This document shows positions 34,047 through 45,553 of a stretch of DNA of 64,000 bases, one piece after another. Location: contig OZ024902.1 of NCBI GenBank assembly GCA_964017125.1, positions 38,553,836-38,617,835 of the forward strand. The letters run 5' to 3'. The notes beneath the pieces are model-generated. The model ran no database searches and was not told where the DNA came from. It worked only from the letters and a program-made list of their open reading frames with translations. The position numbers were made by a program, and so were the translations under genes. Numbering within the stretch: position 1 is the first letter of the stretch; each line of letters begins with the position of its first letter. Origin of the DNA: Flabesymbios commensalis (lineage: Eukaryota; Annelida; Polychaeta; Terebellida; Flabelligeridae).

Positions 34047-35131
34047 ACTGGCTGGTTTATCTAAACAACCCATTCACGGATGCTGTTTGCTTCCCGATAA
34101 GACACCACCACCCCCCGTTTCCTGATACCTCAAATGACAGCGCCACACTTTGGTAATAACAATTCAGAACAATACCACTACCTGCGAAGTAGTGACTACG
34201 AACAATCCATTCACGGATGCTGCTTGCTTCCCGATAAGACACCACCACCACCCGTTTCCTAATACCTCGTATGAGAGCGCCACACTTTAGTAATAAAAAA
34301 ATCACTGCCGGCTAAGCAGTGACTGAGGTAAGCAGCTAAACTTTGACCAGAATATCATTTGAATAACATTTTGTCTGATTTTACAGAATCAGAACTCGAT
34401 TATACATTCTTTTATTTTGTGATTTCATGAAATTTAAATATTTTTTTACGACATATCCACAGTAACTCCCATACGAAAAATTACTAGATTTTTTACTTAG
34501 ATTGGGTAGACATAAACAGAAGCATTGCAAAATATTTTTTTCAATTTTATCTCAGACGTTTATCTGTGAATATTTTAACGTGATTTAAAACATCAATACG
34601 AAGCAATGACTACAAGTAATTGATTATATATATAATCTATTGGTGGCGATTTCACATCCTTCATCTGAATGACACCCATTATTTCTATACATATTATTTT
34701 ATTTGTGGCGAGATCCAGTGATGCATCAAACTACCATCCATGCCTTCTTAGCACAATAATTATTGGATTTCGGGTATATTTATTGCTTAAAAAAAAAATA
34801 TCTACCCGTGACCTTAACTCAGGAAAACTGCTCGTCTGCGATAATTCACATTTCCTGATACATCAACGCCACACTTCGACGGGGCTCGTTGTTTGGCCCA
34901 GATACCATCAGATAACAGCGCCACGTTTTGACGGGGCTCGTTGTTTCGCCTCTATTATCTTGCGACACACTTCCGGTCAATGTGGAGGAAGTGCTCTTTA
35001 CCCTCACCCCCCCCCCCTTATCTTTATTATCCAATTAATGATAAGATCTTATCAATTAATTAATTAGTCTGATTAGATCTTATCCACGCCACGTGGCGGC
35101 GGGGGCTTCAGTGGCCCCTAAGTATACTACT
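34047..35131 (-). repeat. Polinton right terminal inverted repeat, with extra internal duplication
   Basis: The outer block 34570..35131 mirrors 17552..18105. The inner block mirrors 18118..18268 but is present twice (about 34047..34180 and 34200..34335), each holding the ATCCGTGAATGG, GCTTCCCGATAAGACACC and CAGCGCCACACTTT-type segments. A stretch of about 230 bases (34340..34570) has no counterpart on the left. Confidence 0.88.
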
Positions 35132-35137
35132 ATTAAC
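35132..35137 (+). repeat. Polinton target-site duplication, right (ATTAAC)
   Basis: An exact copy of 17546..17551, placed directly after the terminal ACT of the element. Confidence 0.95.
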
Positions 35138-37681
35138 TGTTTTTTTTTATTTTCAATTAGGAGCTGCAGAAATGTATATATAGCGCTACAAGAATACTTA
35201 CCAATTTACACATTTCAATATAATTTCCGCTGCACATTTTTCCATCCACTAATCTGTAATATAATTATGCAAATGACACATGATATTGATTATTCATTTC
35301 ATATGAATAATCTTTCACTCAAATGTTATAGCAGGACATATTTGGACGCGTCGCTTCGTCTGTCAGATTTGTTTATCACTACAGTTTGAAGTTTAAACAC
35401 ATCAAACGAAATTAAAAATAAATAAAATAAAAATAAAGCTGATAATATATACCATATATAATACCATATATAATATATATATATAAGTTATGTGCATTAC
35501 TAAAATAGTTAGACCAATTTATATTACATACAAGAATGGTATTCTTGTCTGTAACATAAATTGGCAAAACAACACTTTCAAATAACTCTCTGTAATTTAT
35601 GTCTTGGATACAACATGCGTGTAGCCAAACTTGACACTAAAATAATTTTGCTGAAAGTGTTGATCATAGACCTACGTAGTATTGAATATATATCTATTAT
35701 TTTTCCTCCAGTCTAATATTGCATATGTGGTACTACTCAGCATATTTCGGCTGCGCGACGGCTATATGAGCTGACGTCAGTAGATGTATTCTAGGTTTAT
35801 AGTATTACTTTTATTTAGGGATGTATGTAGGCCTATGTTAAAATTAAGGGTGTCATAAGTTTTTACTATTTTTCCTTCACACATATCCTAGTTGTATGTC
35901 CTTTTATATAATAAACAACTAAAGCATTTAGAGGTTTTAATTAGGTTTCTACGCTTTCCAGAGTGTCCTTTTTTTGCTCCACGGTGTAGAGCACAGTGTA
36001 GCCATTTTATCTCTGGTTTTGGTGCGGGAAACAGATGACGGACAATTGTCGGTTATTTTATTTTATGTGTACAAATCGCAAAATGTATAATCTATACTAT
36101 GTACATTTTTAAATAGCATGTTCACAAAAACTTTGCTATTTTAAACACTGGATATTATTTTATTCTATAATTTTAATTCACGTATATGGTTGACAGGCAT
36201 TGTAGAGGACGTCTCGACCTGTTCCCGTCAACCAAAGTTAATAACATGTTCAAAAAATGATAATAATAATTATAATGTACCATTTTTGCATGTTTTTAAC
36301 TGGAAGTCAAATAAACAATAAACAAAAGCTATTTGAATTATTTGTATGGATAGATCTAATATGGACCCTTCGCGTTAATTCACTGATCTATGATCCCGGT
36401 GACATGAATACGGCCGTTCAACGCGTGTCTCGTTGAGCCGTCGCCTTTCTTTACTTGGTCATAAACAGATGAGAATGAGGGGTTAACCCTTTAACCGCCG
36501 AATAATTCAATTGGAATTTTCACTAAGTGTCCCCGTATATACCGCAATTGAAGGCGAGCGTGATTGGGAGGCCGCTATATATTCCAGCATTTCCATCGTC
36601 ACAAACCAGCCTCTTGACGACATATTGTAGAAAAAGTTTCTACAACGGTGTATTGCCGGTGATCACAGCACTTTACCGGGCATAAATATTAAAACGGGCT
36701 AGGTATAATAAAAACAGCCAGTTTATTCATATAGGGGCCTGTGCTGTCAATCATCGCTTGTGTATATTAAGTCAAGCTATGAAGGACGTTATCCTCACCA
36801 TCTCTGTAACGAGTGCGATGCCTTCTGGGTATGCCCATGTCCCGCTAATGGTTCATGCTAGTGGACCACTGGTTAAAGCACGTTTTATCAGGAGAGCTGC
36901 AGCTAGGGTGGTGGACACGATGATGTACAATCTGTCAGACATGACGTTTTAAAACAGCAGACCCGTTGAATATTACCAAACAATTTCAAATTTAAAATAC
37001 TGATACTTATACGGTATATCATCCATGTGGGCTAAAGTTTCACTCATTTTAGTGATATATATGCGTTAGCTCTGATGAGAGACTAGCAAACCTTATTAGG
37101 TACATTTCATTTAAACATAGACGTCATCAGCAGTTAAGGGAACGTTGTTCACTTGCGGGAAACCAATATTAGCTTTTTTTGGAAAATGTTGTAGATAAAA
37201 CATTTCCATTATAAAGCAGCATCACAATAAAAACAGGATTTACAGCCTCATTTGACGACGCCCGCTGATAAGATGTCGCCGAAAATGTTCCGCAGACACC
37301 ACTGGACGTGGGTCTGCATGAGGGGTCTGCATAAATGAGCGGGGACCTTAGTGTGAGGCATTCATGCTTGTTATTGAGGTTGCGGCAACTCTGGACTCCC
37401 GAAGCTGATTAAGTAATACATTACACCGCGCACCTCCTTCAGTCCGCTGAATTTAGTCTGTGCTTCAGCTAAGGAGATAAAAGGGTTCATTTCACGCCAC
37501 ACTTGCCATCTGATGCTGACAATTAAAAAAAATCTAATTAAAGTATGCTACGAATAGATTGTGTGGGATTCTAAATGTGTCCATTTTTGCAAAAAATTAA
37601 CACCAGCCGAGCATTAGCAAAGCCAGCTGGGTGTCAAGAATAACAAACGGTGGAGAACCTCTGTCTGTTTTGAGTTGAGAT

Positions 37682-37992
37682 AAAAATGAAATGAATCGGG
37701 CTTTAGGCCACCTTTGTGCACATATAGGCTAAACTGGGCCAGGAGAACCTCCTGAGGATTGTGAACTGATTGAGATGACACTGTCCTCCAGACACAGGAT
37801 TCGAAATTTGAGCCCTGGTGGTCTGAGGCCGAGCACGCTACCTCTCGGTCACGGAGGCTCCCCACAATACTGACTTTCACACGTGGATTGGGAAGAAACA
37901 TTTTTTGTTTCTTTCAAACCGAGACCGGGAACCGAACCCCGAACTCTGGCGTTAAAGGCAGCGGTGCTAACCACTACCCTAGGGCCCCCGCC
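37682..37992 (-). mobile_element. Composite tRNA-derived SINE, full length, copy 2, with 13-bp target duplication
   Basis: It is flanked by TTTGAGTTGAGAT at 37669..37681 and 37993..38005. Repeat copy A has the same site once, uninterrupted, at about 13735..13748: a clean empty site. Read on the minus strand: GGCGGGGGCCCTAGGG, box A-like TAGTGGTTAGCACCGCTG, box B-like GGTTCGGTTCCCGG, then a second tRNA-like module with GACCGAGAGGTAGCGTG, ending ATTCATTTCATTTTTA. Confidence 0.93.
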
Positions 37993-40662
37993 TTTGAGTT
38001 GAGATGACGAAGTGAGAAATCATTGGTCCCGTGGGTTTCTTCTTTCAGTTCACACAGCCTGTATGGACTGAATAGAGCGGGGCTTCATTCATAGCCACGA
38101 GCAGACCCAATATTGATGAAAAGAGCTATCCACCTTGCACCCCATGGCTAAAATTAGCCACGCACCCATAAAGCAAACGATAGTAGACTACGCTGCATAT
38201 TGGATCAATCCAGGGCCAGCGTCCGCAGACGCTGGCCCGTGATCGATATAACGTCTCCTGCTTGGTCTTTGGTGTGTTTTCTGGTTTGGATGCCTTGCAC
38301 GGTGTCTGATCTGACCTGTCCCAATTCAGCAATGCGAACAGCTAACTCCTGCTGACTCCTCTTTCCACTCCATCCAACCGTCTCAATGAATTCAGTAGGT
38401 CGTTAAGAAGGTGACCCAGTCCGGTGGACCAGTCGCGTGCTGTTCCGTGTTCAAATTCAATACTTTTGTTTCAACCTCAGTGACAGTTTCATATTGTGGA
38501 ATGATAATGAATGCATTTAGAACTAAGGGGGGGTGGGAAAGTTCGTAAATTAACAACACTGAGTTAAAAAAAATGTAAGACGGTGTGTATTTTATTAGCA
38601 AATTATCCACAAATCAGATGTTGAGGGCAGATCGCTTTCATTGCTTTGTTATCATGCATACGCATCTGATTATAAAGTAGGCCTCTGTTGAGTTTTAAGT
38701 TTTTTCTATTATAGTACACCACACTCTTATGTCAGCTATCAAACTATCGTGGGATTTTCTGCCTAATTTTTGCCAATGTGATTTTTCGCAAAGATTATTA
38801 CCTGAAATTAACCGAAGCATAGTGTGGTGTAATACCTCATTTTCACGTACATTTTCCTATTCAGTTATTGTCATATTCAGAGGTATCTTTCATACAAAAA
38901 AATAGTAAACACCCTTGTGTGAGTATATATGTGAGTATAAGCACAGTGAGTATAATCAGGAATATTATTATGGCTCAAGAATTTGTGCAAAGGTTGGGAA
39001 ATACTCAATTGTACGATTTTACGCATACTCTCATACCAAATTAAGCTGTCCAATGTAACAAAAATTAAATTAAAATAAATATTCACTGATCTATTTATTT
39101 TACGAGGTTATTACACAGAAAAAAATAGTTTTAAAACCTTTTAGCTACACAAATTTTAATAATTCATTATTTCACTAATGTTATCTAATGTAGCTAAAAA
39201 TGAAAAATATATAAAAAAATATTTAAAAATATATAAATATATAAAAAAAATAGCACTATAAGAGTGCAGTTGTTTGTATTCAAAGCTATACTCAACATTT
39301 ATGGGCGGAATCTGGAAATGGAAATTGTCAGCCGCAGATTGACGATAATATGTTATTAATAGGTCTATGCATAATTTTACTTAAGGAAAACGAAAACTGT
39401 ATCCTTGGAATCCTATTAGTTATATCGTTGTTGTACCTAAAGGGTTAAGTAATGATATGCTTATATAAATCTTACAAAAAATACTATTTAATTACAGTAG
39501 TTAATTTGTAGCTTGTTTAGCCTACTATTATATTGGACATCATTTATTACCACTTATGTTTCCGACCTCTTAGCCACAAAAAGCTGTCAAATTTGTACAA
39601 AATGCCACAACTTCATCAGCTACATAATTATCCCTCATATTATCACTTTCAATTTGGTGCATGATGCACTTTGGTATATTTTAATCCAAATACTGACCTA
39701 CTATTGCTGCTGGCTTATGAACTGGTTCAGAAGTTACACATTGTTTTTTTATTTGACGGTCATTGTGCTTGCAGTAGCAGGATTCACACATTAAGTGCGG
39801 CTAAAACAAAATAACTCGGCTGCAACGGGTTACATTATTTCAGGAGTTGCGAGACAACTCTGGTTATTTATTTTCACTACGACTGATCCAACAGCTGAAG
39901 TCTGAGAACTAGGGAAATCTAGAGTTTATTGCCGGTAGCCTATTAAGTTTATTTTGCCTGAGTTTGTGTCCTATTTAGAATTTCGTCTTGTAATCTAGCT
40001 ATAACTGGAAAAAGCGCAGCACAAAAAATAAAATAAAATTGCAATTCTAGTCTATGGACATGTTTACATCATTGTGGTCATATTAAGAAGCCAAAATAAA
40101 ATCACCGATTTTTCAATGATTTTACCCTGAGCATGTCCCTTTAATCTGATAAGATAATCTGATCAGACAAAATCTGATAATAGTGTGAACCGACCCTAAA
40201 AAAATCGTTTCTAGTTTGAATAGCTCTTCATTGTGTCAAAAACTCGAAACTGTACACTCTAGTTGAATTCCAAAGTTAATATTTGCGTTGAGTTAAGTGT
40301 AACACATTTTGGGTTAGTTGGCAATGGCTACGTTGACAATCCGTCTACATGTGAAATGAATTACAAGAAGTGTGTTTTTCATTGACAAAACTTGCACCCT
40401 CATTAGACTGCTGCGTAACACAAAAGAGCACTAACTAGTTATTTTTAGCAGAAGGCCGACGTACTGCTTTTTATGTTGCCCAGATCTCTCCTTTGCAGAT
40501 TTCGTTACAATCGTTAACCTGTCATATACTTTCAAATTAGAAATGACAGGTGGCATCAAATTCAGACACGGTGGCCATCTGCAGGGGGTTTGACCGATAC
40601 TTCACCGTCCTAATCCCCTGACATGTAAGGTTTCCAGACTCCAGATATTAGGTAGGTGTTGA

Positions 40663-40769
40663 CCCAGAAAACACAAAACATTTGCATAACATTTATACAA
40701 TGCTGGACCAACGTCGAAGAGATTGGGCCGTCATTGTATAAATGGTATACACATGGTTTGTGTTGGCTG
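40663..40769. mobile_element. Palindromic MITE, complete copy (107 bp)
   Basis: CCCAGAAAACACAAAACA at the left and TGGTTTGTGTTGGCTG at the right; the inner arms ATTTATACAATGCTGG and CATTGTATAAATGGTATAC pair. The core is CCAACGTCGAAGAGATTGG. Confidence 0.8.
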
Positions 40770-41376
40770 TGGTGGTGATAATGCACCCGATTGCATTGGT
40801 TTTTTTACCAAACTCACAGTGTATAGGCAAATATAGCCTACCACCTGATCAGATATTTAAAATTTGTTTCAATATGGAAATTGCGTCAGTTTTTACCGAA
40901 TAACAAAAGTGACACAGCTATTGTTTATAAGATGAAACCTCGCATCACTATTTCATACGTATTGAAAACGTTATGCAAGTGCCTAATTAATCCAATGTTG
41001 ATTTATTATTGTGCCAATGTCGTAGATGGTGGACCAATAGTAAACCAACATTGGATGTCGAGTTTTCTGGAATGGCTAAATATCGTCATTTACACCACAT
41101 CAAAGGGGAAATTAAATACCACAGTAGACCTAGAGAAGAGGGTGTCGAAGAAGAATATCCATGCTATCGTTGCACTCAACTAACGCTAGGTCGATTATCA
41201 CACACCGTCTCAGCCAATGCACCAGAATTCTATTTAAATACAAATTCCACTCAAAACAAAAGGAAACTAGAACAGGAGTTCCAGAATTGCGAGGCCCGGC
41301 TTTAGTCTGTTTGAGTGCTATAGACAAAAATATCGGTTATTAGTTTCTAAACAGTGCTATCGGTCTTCCTCATGGG

Positions 41377-41608
41377 TTTGGAAGAAACCAAAATGTTTCT
41401 TCCCCATCCACGTGTGAAACTCAGTATTGTGGGGAGCCTCCGTGACCGAGAGGTAGCGTGCTCGGCCTCAGACCGGCAGGGCTCGAATTTCGATTCCTGT
41501 GTCTGGAGGACAGTGTCATCTCATTCATCTCACCATCCTCAGGAAGTTCACCTGGCCCAGTTTAGCCTATATGTGCACAAAGATGGCCTAATGCCTGATT
41601 CATTTCAT
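41377..41608 (+). mobile_element. Composite SINE, 5'-truncated, copy 3, with 11-bp target duplication
   Basis: TTCCTCATGGG at 41366..41376 is repeated at 41609..41619. The body begins inside the first module (GGAAGAAACCAAAATG), includes the second tRNA-like module (GACCGAGAGGTAGCGTG, TCGATTCCTG), and ends TGATTCATTTCAT. 5' truncation with a target duplication shows LINE-type insertion. Confidence 0.9.
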
Positions 41609-41789
41609 TTCCTCATGGGCCAGAATCCTAAATGTCTATGATATAATTAAGGAAAGAATCAAGGAGACAAGTTATATATATCTTCAACGTGTATTCCTTC
41701 CATCACCATCGCCGGTGCTGGCCACCATTCGTTCAATACTTGCCTACGATGTACCTTGTCCAGAGGATGTAGTCCTACCCACCAAATTC

Positions 41790-42150
41790 CGGTTCAATGT
41801 TGGGCCAGCTTCGCAGCCCATTGTTGGTTTAATGCTGGTAAATCGTCTACGACGCTGGCCCAACACTAATACATTACTGGGTATGTTGTATACTTTGTGC
41901 AAACACTCAACACTAATAAATCTCTGGGTTTATGCTTTATACTTTGCGCATTCACCCAATGTTGACCCACAGTCCTCGACGCTGGCTCAATATTGAAACA
42001 GCATTGGGTGATTGTAACGTGTTTTTCTGATTGCAGCATTGTTATGCCGGTGACGCTTTACTTCTCGGTGCCAGAAACACCAGATAACACGATACATTGG
42101 CCCAGTGCTGATGTAAAGCTGGGCCACCGTCTGTTACGCTAGGCCAACAT
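41790..42150. mobile_element. Cluster of palindromic MITE fragments
   Basis: Successive remnants: TTCAATGTTGGGCC with AAATCGTCTACGACGCTGG, CCCAATGTTGACCCACAG with TCGACGCTGGC, and GGGCCACCGTCTGTTACGC. This looks like nested or repeated insertion of the 108-bp family. Confidence 0.5.
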
Positions 42151-42450
42151 TATTTCAGCCAAAACCCAAAACGAACTCAGGAAAACTAAAACTTAATGGG
42201 CTCCAGGCCTACAGCCGGGCCTAACAATGTGCATATTTGCTTGTGCTTCTTCGTAGAGGGTTTTTAATTTGTCTTCGGCCGAGTCCTGTTGGAAAATCAG
42301 ACACAGGTGACTGGATAATCTGTACTGAGGAAGCGCGGACAAGACGGAATCATTGGGTGTGAATGCCTCTGTGGACACTGTCACAATGAGCATGGTGTGT
42401 ATGTGGGACTGACTACTAACAAGGCATTGCCTTAGCTGACCCAGATGATA

Positions 42451-45304
42451 TCCCGCTAGACAAAAAGTGTAAACTCAGTAGATGTCGCAAATAACAAAGA
42501 CAAGACGAATAATAATTATTTATCGCATATCTGTCCACCATTGACAGCGTGTCTTCTTTAAATTGGTCATAAGTTTACGCTGTCTTTTATGCACTTTCTT
42601 CAGCTAAATGACACATTGTTATTAAATCGACAGAAACAAATACAATGTATTAATGATGGTAAGAAAGTCTCATCTGGACTTGAATGAGAGTGGTGGTATA
42701 CTAAAGTTGCAGCTTAAGGTAAAAAATACTGTACAACGATCCATTTGAACGCGTCTGAATGAGCGAATAATAATGTGTTGGTCTGTTGGTCTGAAACAAC
42801 CTAAGATCAACGTCTCGTGCTTGCTGGGAGTGGAGAGGGGGAATTTATACCCCTGGGGGTATGAGTATATCCCCTTCGGCACATCTGTCGGGGGTTGAAG
42901 GGGGTGTGACGGATATTGCGTCAGAGAGAAGAGGTCCGCGGATTACACACACCCTATTACGTGTGACGCGGGAGGTGCTAGCGTATTCTATCCATACCAG
43001 TACTGGATAATGGCACAATGCTGTGTCATTGTTGGGACAATGTCATAGACTCTGGCCCATTGATACGGCGCTGATAATCTTGGTGATTCATGCCAAGTCG
43101 GGCGATTGCCGCACCCGCTGGCGCTCTTTCAGTCTGTTTCAAAGGAAGTCAGTCCTCTTCAATAAGGAGGCTGCGTAAATCAGGAGAACAGATCCACCGG
43201 GACAAGGATCAGCGACACGGATCAACAACAGCAGCAGCAACAGCAACAGCAGCAGCCGCAGCATCCCAGCAAACACAAACCATTTGTATAACATTTGCAC
43301 AATGTTGGACCAACGTCGAAGACGTTGGGCCGACCTTGTGCAAATTTTATGCATTTTTTTATGTTTACTGGGATATGTGTACTGACAGGGATCAAAAGCT
43401 GCAGCAACAACAACAGCAGCAGCAGCTGGGATGCAGACACTGGTCCAAATATACACAGCATGGGCCTAATGTTTCGTGCTCAACATCTCGGATTGCGGGA
43501 CGACATCGTGCCAGTGTCACCCTTTCGCAGCTAAGAACGATTATGGTCGTTTTTAATCCGTTCTAGTAGCGGATTAAATCACTGTTATATATACTAAAAT
43601 GAGTGTTTAAACATCACGATTTATAAATGTTTCCTCTGCAATTAAACAAATGTTGAGTATTTTTCACCCACTTGACATGTTGACGTGACAACTTTAAGTG
43701 AGTAAAATTTAGTTAATATTTAAGGCTTAATCTATCGATATTTTTGTTGTTGTTGACAAGGATAGGAAGGATATACGCAGTGTATGTCACAGAGTTGGTG
43801 CAATGCTGGGCCAATTACGTCTATATTAAAGTCAAGACTGCTCCAAAGACAAAGCAACTGTAATCATCCGGATGAAAATGGCATTATGTCCGCTAATCAC
43901 AGGTTGATTGCGCTTTCAGCAAGCCTGCCGTATTTTCTGACACCTCACACGGGGGTCTCGTCACATCCAACGTGAACCACGAGTCAGCAAGCCGCCGGCT
44001 TCCAGGTCGATCCAACGACTGCCAGGTCGGCCCACCCCGGAGCCGGCGTGCTTGCGCAACCTGGTAATCCCGTGAATTCTGGGAGGGAGGGATCTTTTGA
44101 TCTTAGCGCTGGGAAGATGATGTTATTAGAGAGGGAGTGGAGACAGCTGGCGCCTTCTGCCCTTCTCCTCGTCTCCTGTCTTGCAGGCAGGCTGCTGTTT
44201 CAGCAAAGATCATGACACTCTGGCCTGTTTAAATAAAAAGGCTGGAATACGTCCCCGCGGGAAGGGGACTGCCTGTTGTTCCTGCTAAGCCGTCTGTCTT
44301 GGTTTCTCAAGCAAAAAAGGCAGATCTATTTTAATTAGGCCTATTCCAAAATACTATTTCTCTTAATGTTTTTCTAGTAAATTTTCCAGTATGTAGACAT
44401 AGTATATGCTACATTATGAAATGAAAAAGAGAAAGGGCGCTGTGTGTATATCAAAATAATTATACATTAGATAGACAATTGAGCCTTTTGTTGCGAAACG
44501 GAGGGGGCCCACATCGTCTCAGAATGCACTCTGTTGTTGTACCACATCTCACTGTTTCTCGACGTTTATAACTTCTAAGTTTATAACAGCTGTATTCACG
44601 GTTCACCACAAGGAAGAAAAACTGAATCAATCACTCCTTCACCATGTTCAGATAGACCCTCACGGCACTTTCAGCCAAACGCTTCTCAGATGCGGCATGG
44701 AATTGTCTGAGGAGTTTCGATGATGCGTTATCCACTCTCAGGTCTGTAAGCGGGAAGTTATGGTTGGTCCGCTGGTCACCTGACAGTGATGGTCAGGTGA
44801 CGATAGGGTGACCATATGTAACCAAAGTAGAGTAGCGAGCCTTGCACAGGAAAATGAGTACTCTCATACTCGCCCGTGATGCAAGCCAACATTATACTAG
44901 TATTGGCTGAGCGTAATGTGTTTGCTGGGACATCGGACATTCTGGACATAAGCGTAATTTAAAATTGAAATAAAATAGAATGAATGCACCTAAGTTGAAT
45001 GTTTTATAGTTATAGCGAGATTATACTTAGCTGACATTGACACTACTGGCGCCAAACCAAATGGTTAGGCATGCATGATCGATTGAGTTTGAGTATTTGT
45101 GAATGATCTTATGCCTACGAAATGACGCTTCAGTGATGATGGTTTGAATGCCCCTCATCTCTGGCTGTTGGTATAGCTCCCGGACCCTTGCCTCCTCTTG
45201 TCTCGATTTGTGTACAGGTCATTATTACACCTACCTCTCCAGATGATAAAAAGAGAGTCACTAAGAGGTTGATACCAGACCTAGTGGATTTTATTTTCAA
45301 AGGT
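42451..45304. other. Unassigned interval with a CAG/CAA triplet tract and MITEs
   Basis: No gene is supported. A CAG/CAA-rich tract at about 43215..43265 gives glutamine or alanine runs in several frames and explains the frames seen on both strands there. A second, shorter tract lies at about 43400..43430. The stretch 44030..44290 is less AT-rich than its surroundings, without splice or codon evidence. A partial palindromic MITE ends at about 44932 (GTGTTTGCTGGGA). Confidence 0.45.
43265..43372. mobile_element. Palindromic MITE, reference-like copy (108 bp)
   Basis: It starts CCCAGCAAACACAAACCATT and ends with the inverse (TTTACTGGG). The arms TTGCACAATGTTGG and CGACCTTGTGCAA pair around CCAACGTCGAAGACGTTGG. 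It is placed directly after the CAG-rich tract. Confidence 0.85.
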
Positions 45305-45553
45305 TTAATAACTCTTTCACCGCCAAATTATTCAATTTGAATTTTCACCCACTTGAAGTTGTGTCTCGCTGACGCGATCCACAACTTCAAGTGAGTGAAA
45401 ATTATTCAGAATTGACAAAATGGAGGTCAACTCTTTTCAAATCTTGCTGATTGATGTCACATGTTATCTTTAACATGTTTAAAAGGTGGTACTTAATGTG
45501 CTGATAAAAAATGAAAACCCGAATATATTCGGCACCGGCGGTTAAAGGGTTAA
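45305..45553. mobile_element. PiggyBac-like MITE bordered by TTAA (about 249 bp)
   Basis: TTAA at both borders (45305..45308, 45550..45553) and inverted ends AACTCTTTCACCGCC / GGCGGTTAAAGGGTTAA. Inside is a strong hairpin, CACTTGAAGTTGTG with CACAACTTCAAGTG (about 45349..45395). Related end sequences occur at 9300, 11280, 36485, 43655 and 55150. Confidence 0.7.

Larger units (their letters stand above)
17552..35131 (+). mobile_element. Polinton (Maverick), nearly complete, 17,580 bp
   Basis: It is bounded by inverted ends AGTAGTATACTTAGGGGCC...GGCCCCTAAGTATACTACT and a 6-bp duplication. Parts in order: left inverted repeat, PC4-like gene, packaging ATPase, small helical protein, conserved 198-residue protein, integrase, probable minor capsid protein, basic protein, major capsid protein, protease (all plus strand), then membrane protein and type B DNA polymerase on the minus strand, and the right inverted repeat. 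The set of integrase, PolB, ATPase, protease and two capsid genes defines Polintons. The outer inverted repeats differ at only a few positions per hundred, so insertion was fairly recent. Most genes look whole; the element has about three breaks in all. A mariner-type MITE and other small palindromes are inserted within it. Confidence 0.97.
35138..42450 (+). repeat. Segmental repeat copy B, right part
   Basis: It continues copy B after the Polinton and is colinear with copy A from about 11140 to 16560. Extra sequence relative to A includes the SINEs at 37682..37992 and 41377..41608 and the MITE at 40663..40769. No frame is conserved across copies, so I see no gene. Short frames inside (for example 36758..36952) do not survive in copy A. 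Confidence 0.8.

Noticed and set aside
37614-37901. 95-codon frame with relatives at 41354..41641 and 5221..5535
   Set aside because: The shared protein-like sequence is the translation of the composite SINE, not a gene family.
37682-37992. tRNA gene candidates (A and B boxes)
   Set aside because: The boxes belong to a SINE; no complete cloverleaf with acceptor pairing and anticodon arm can be drawn, and the same sequence recurs with target duplications.
43090-43566. 158-codon frame with glutamine and alanine runs
   Set aside because: The runs come from a CAG/CAA tract and the rest crosses a palindromic MITE; overlapping frames exist on both strands.
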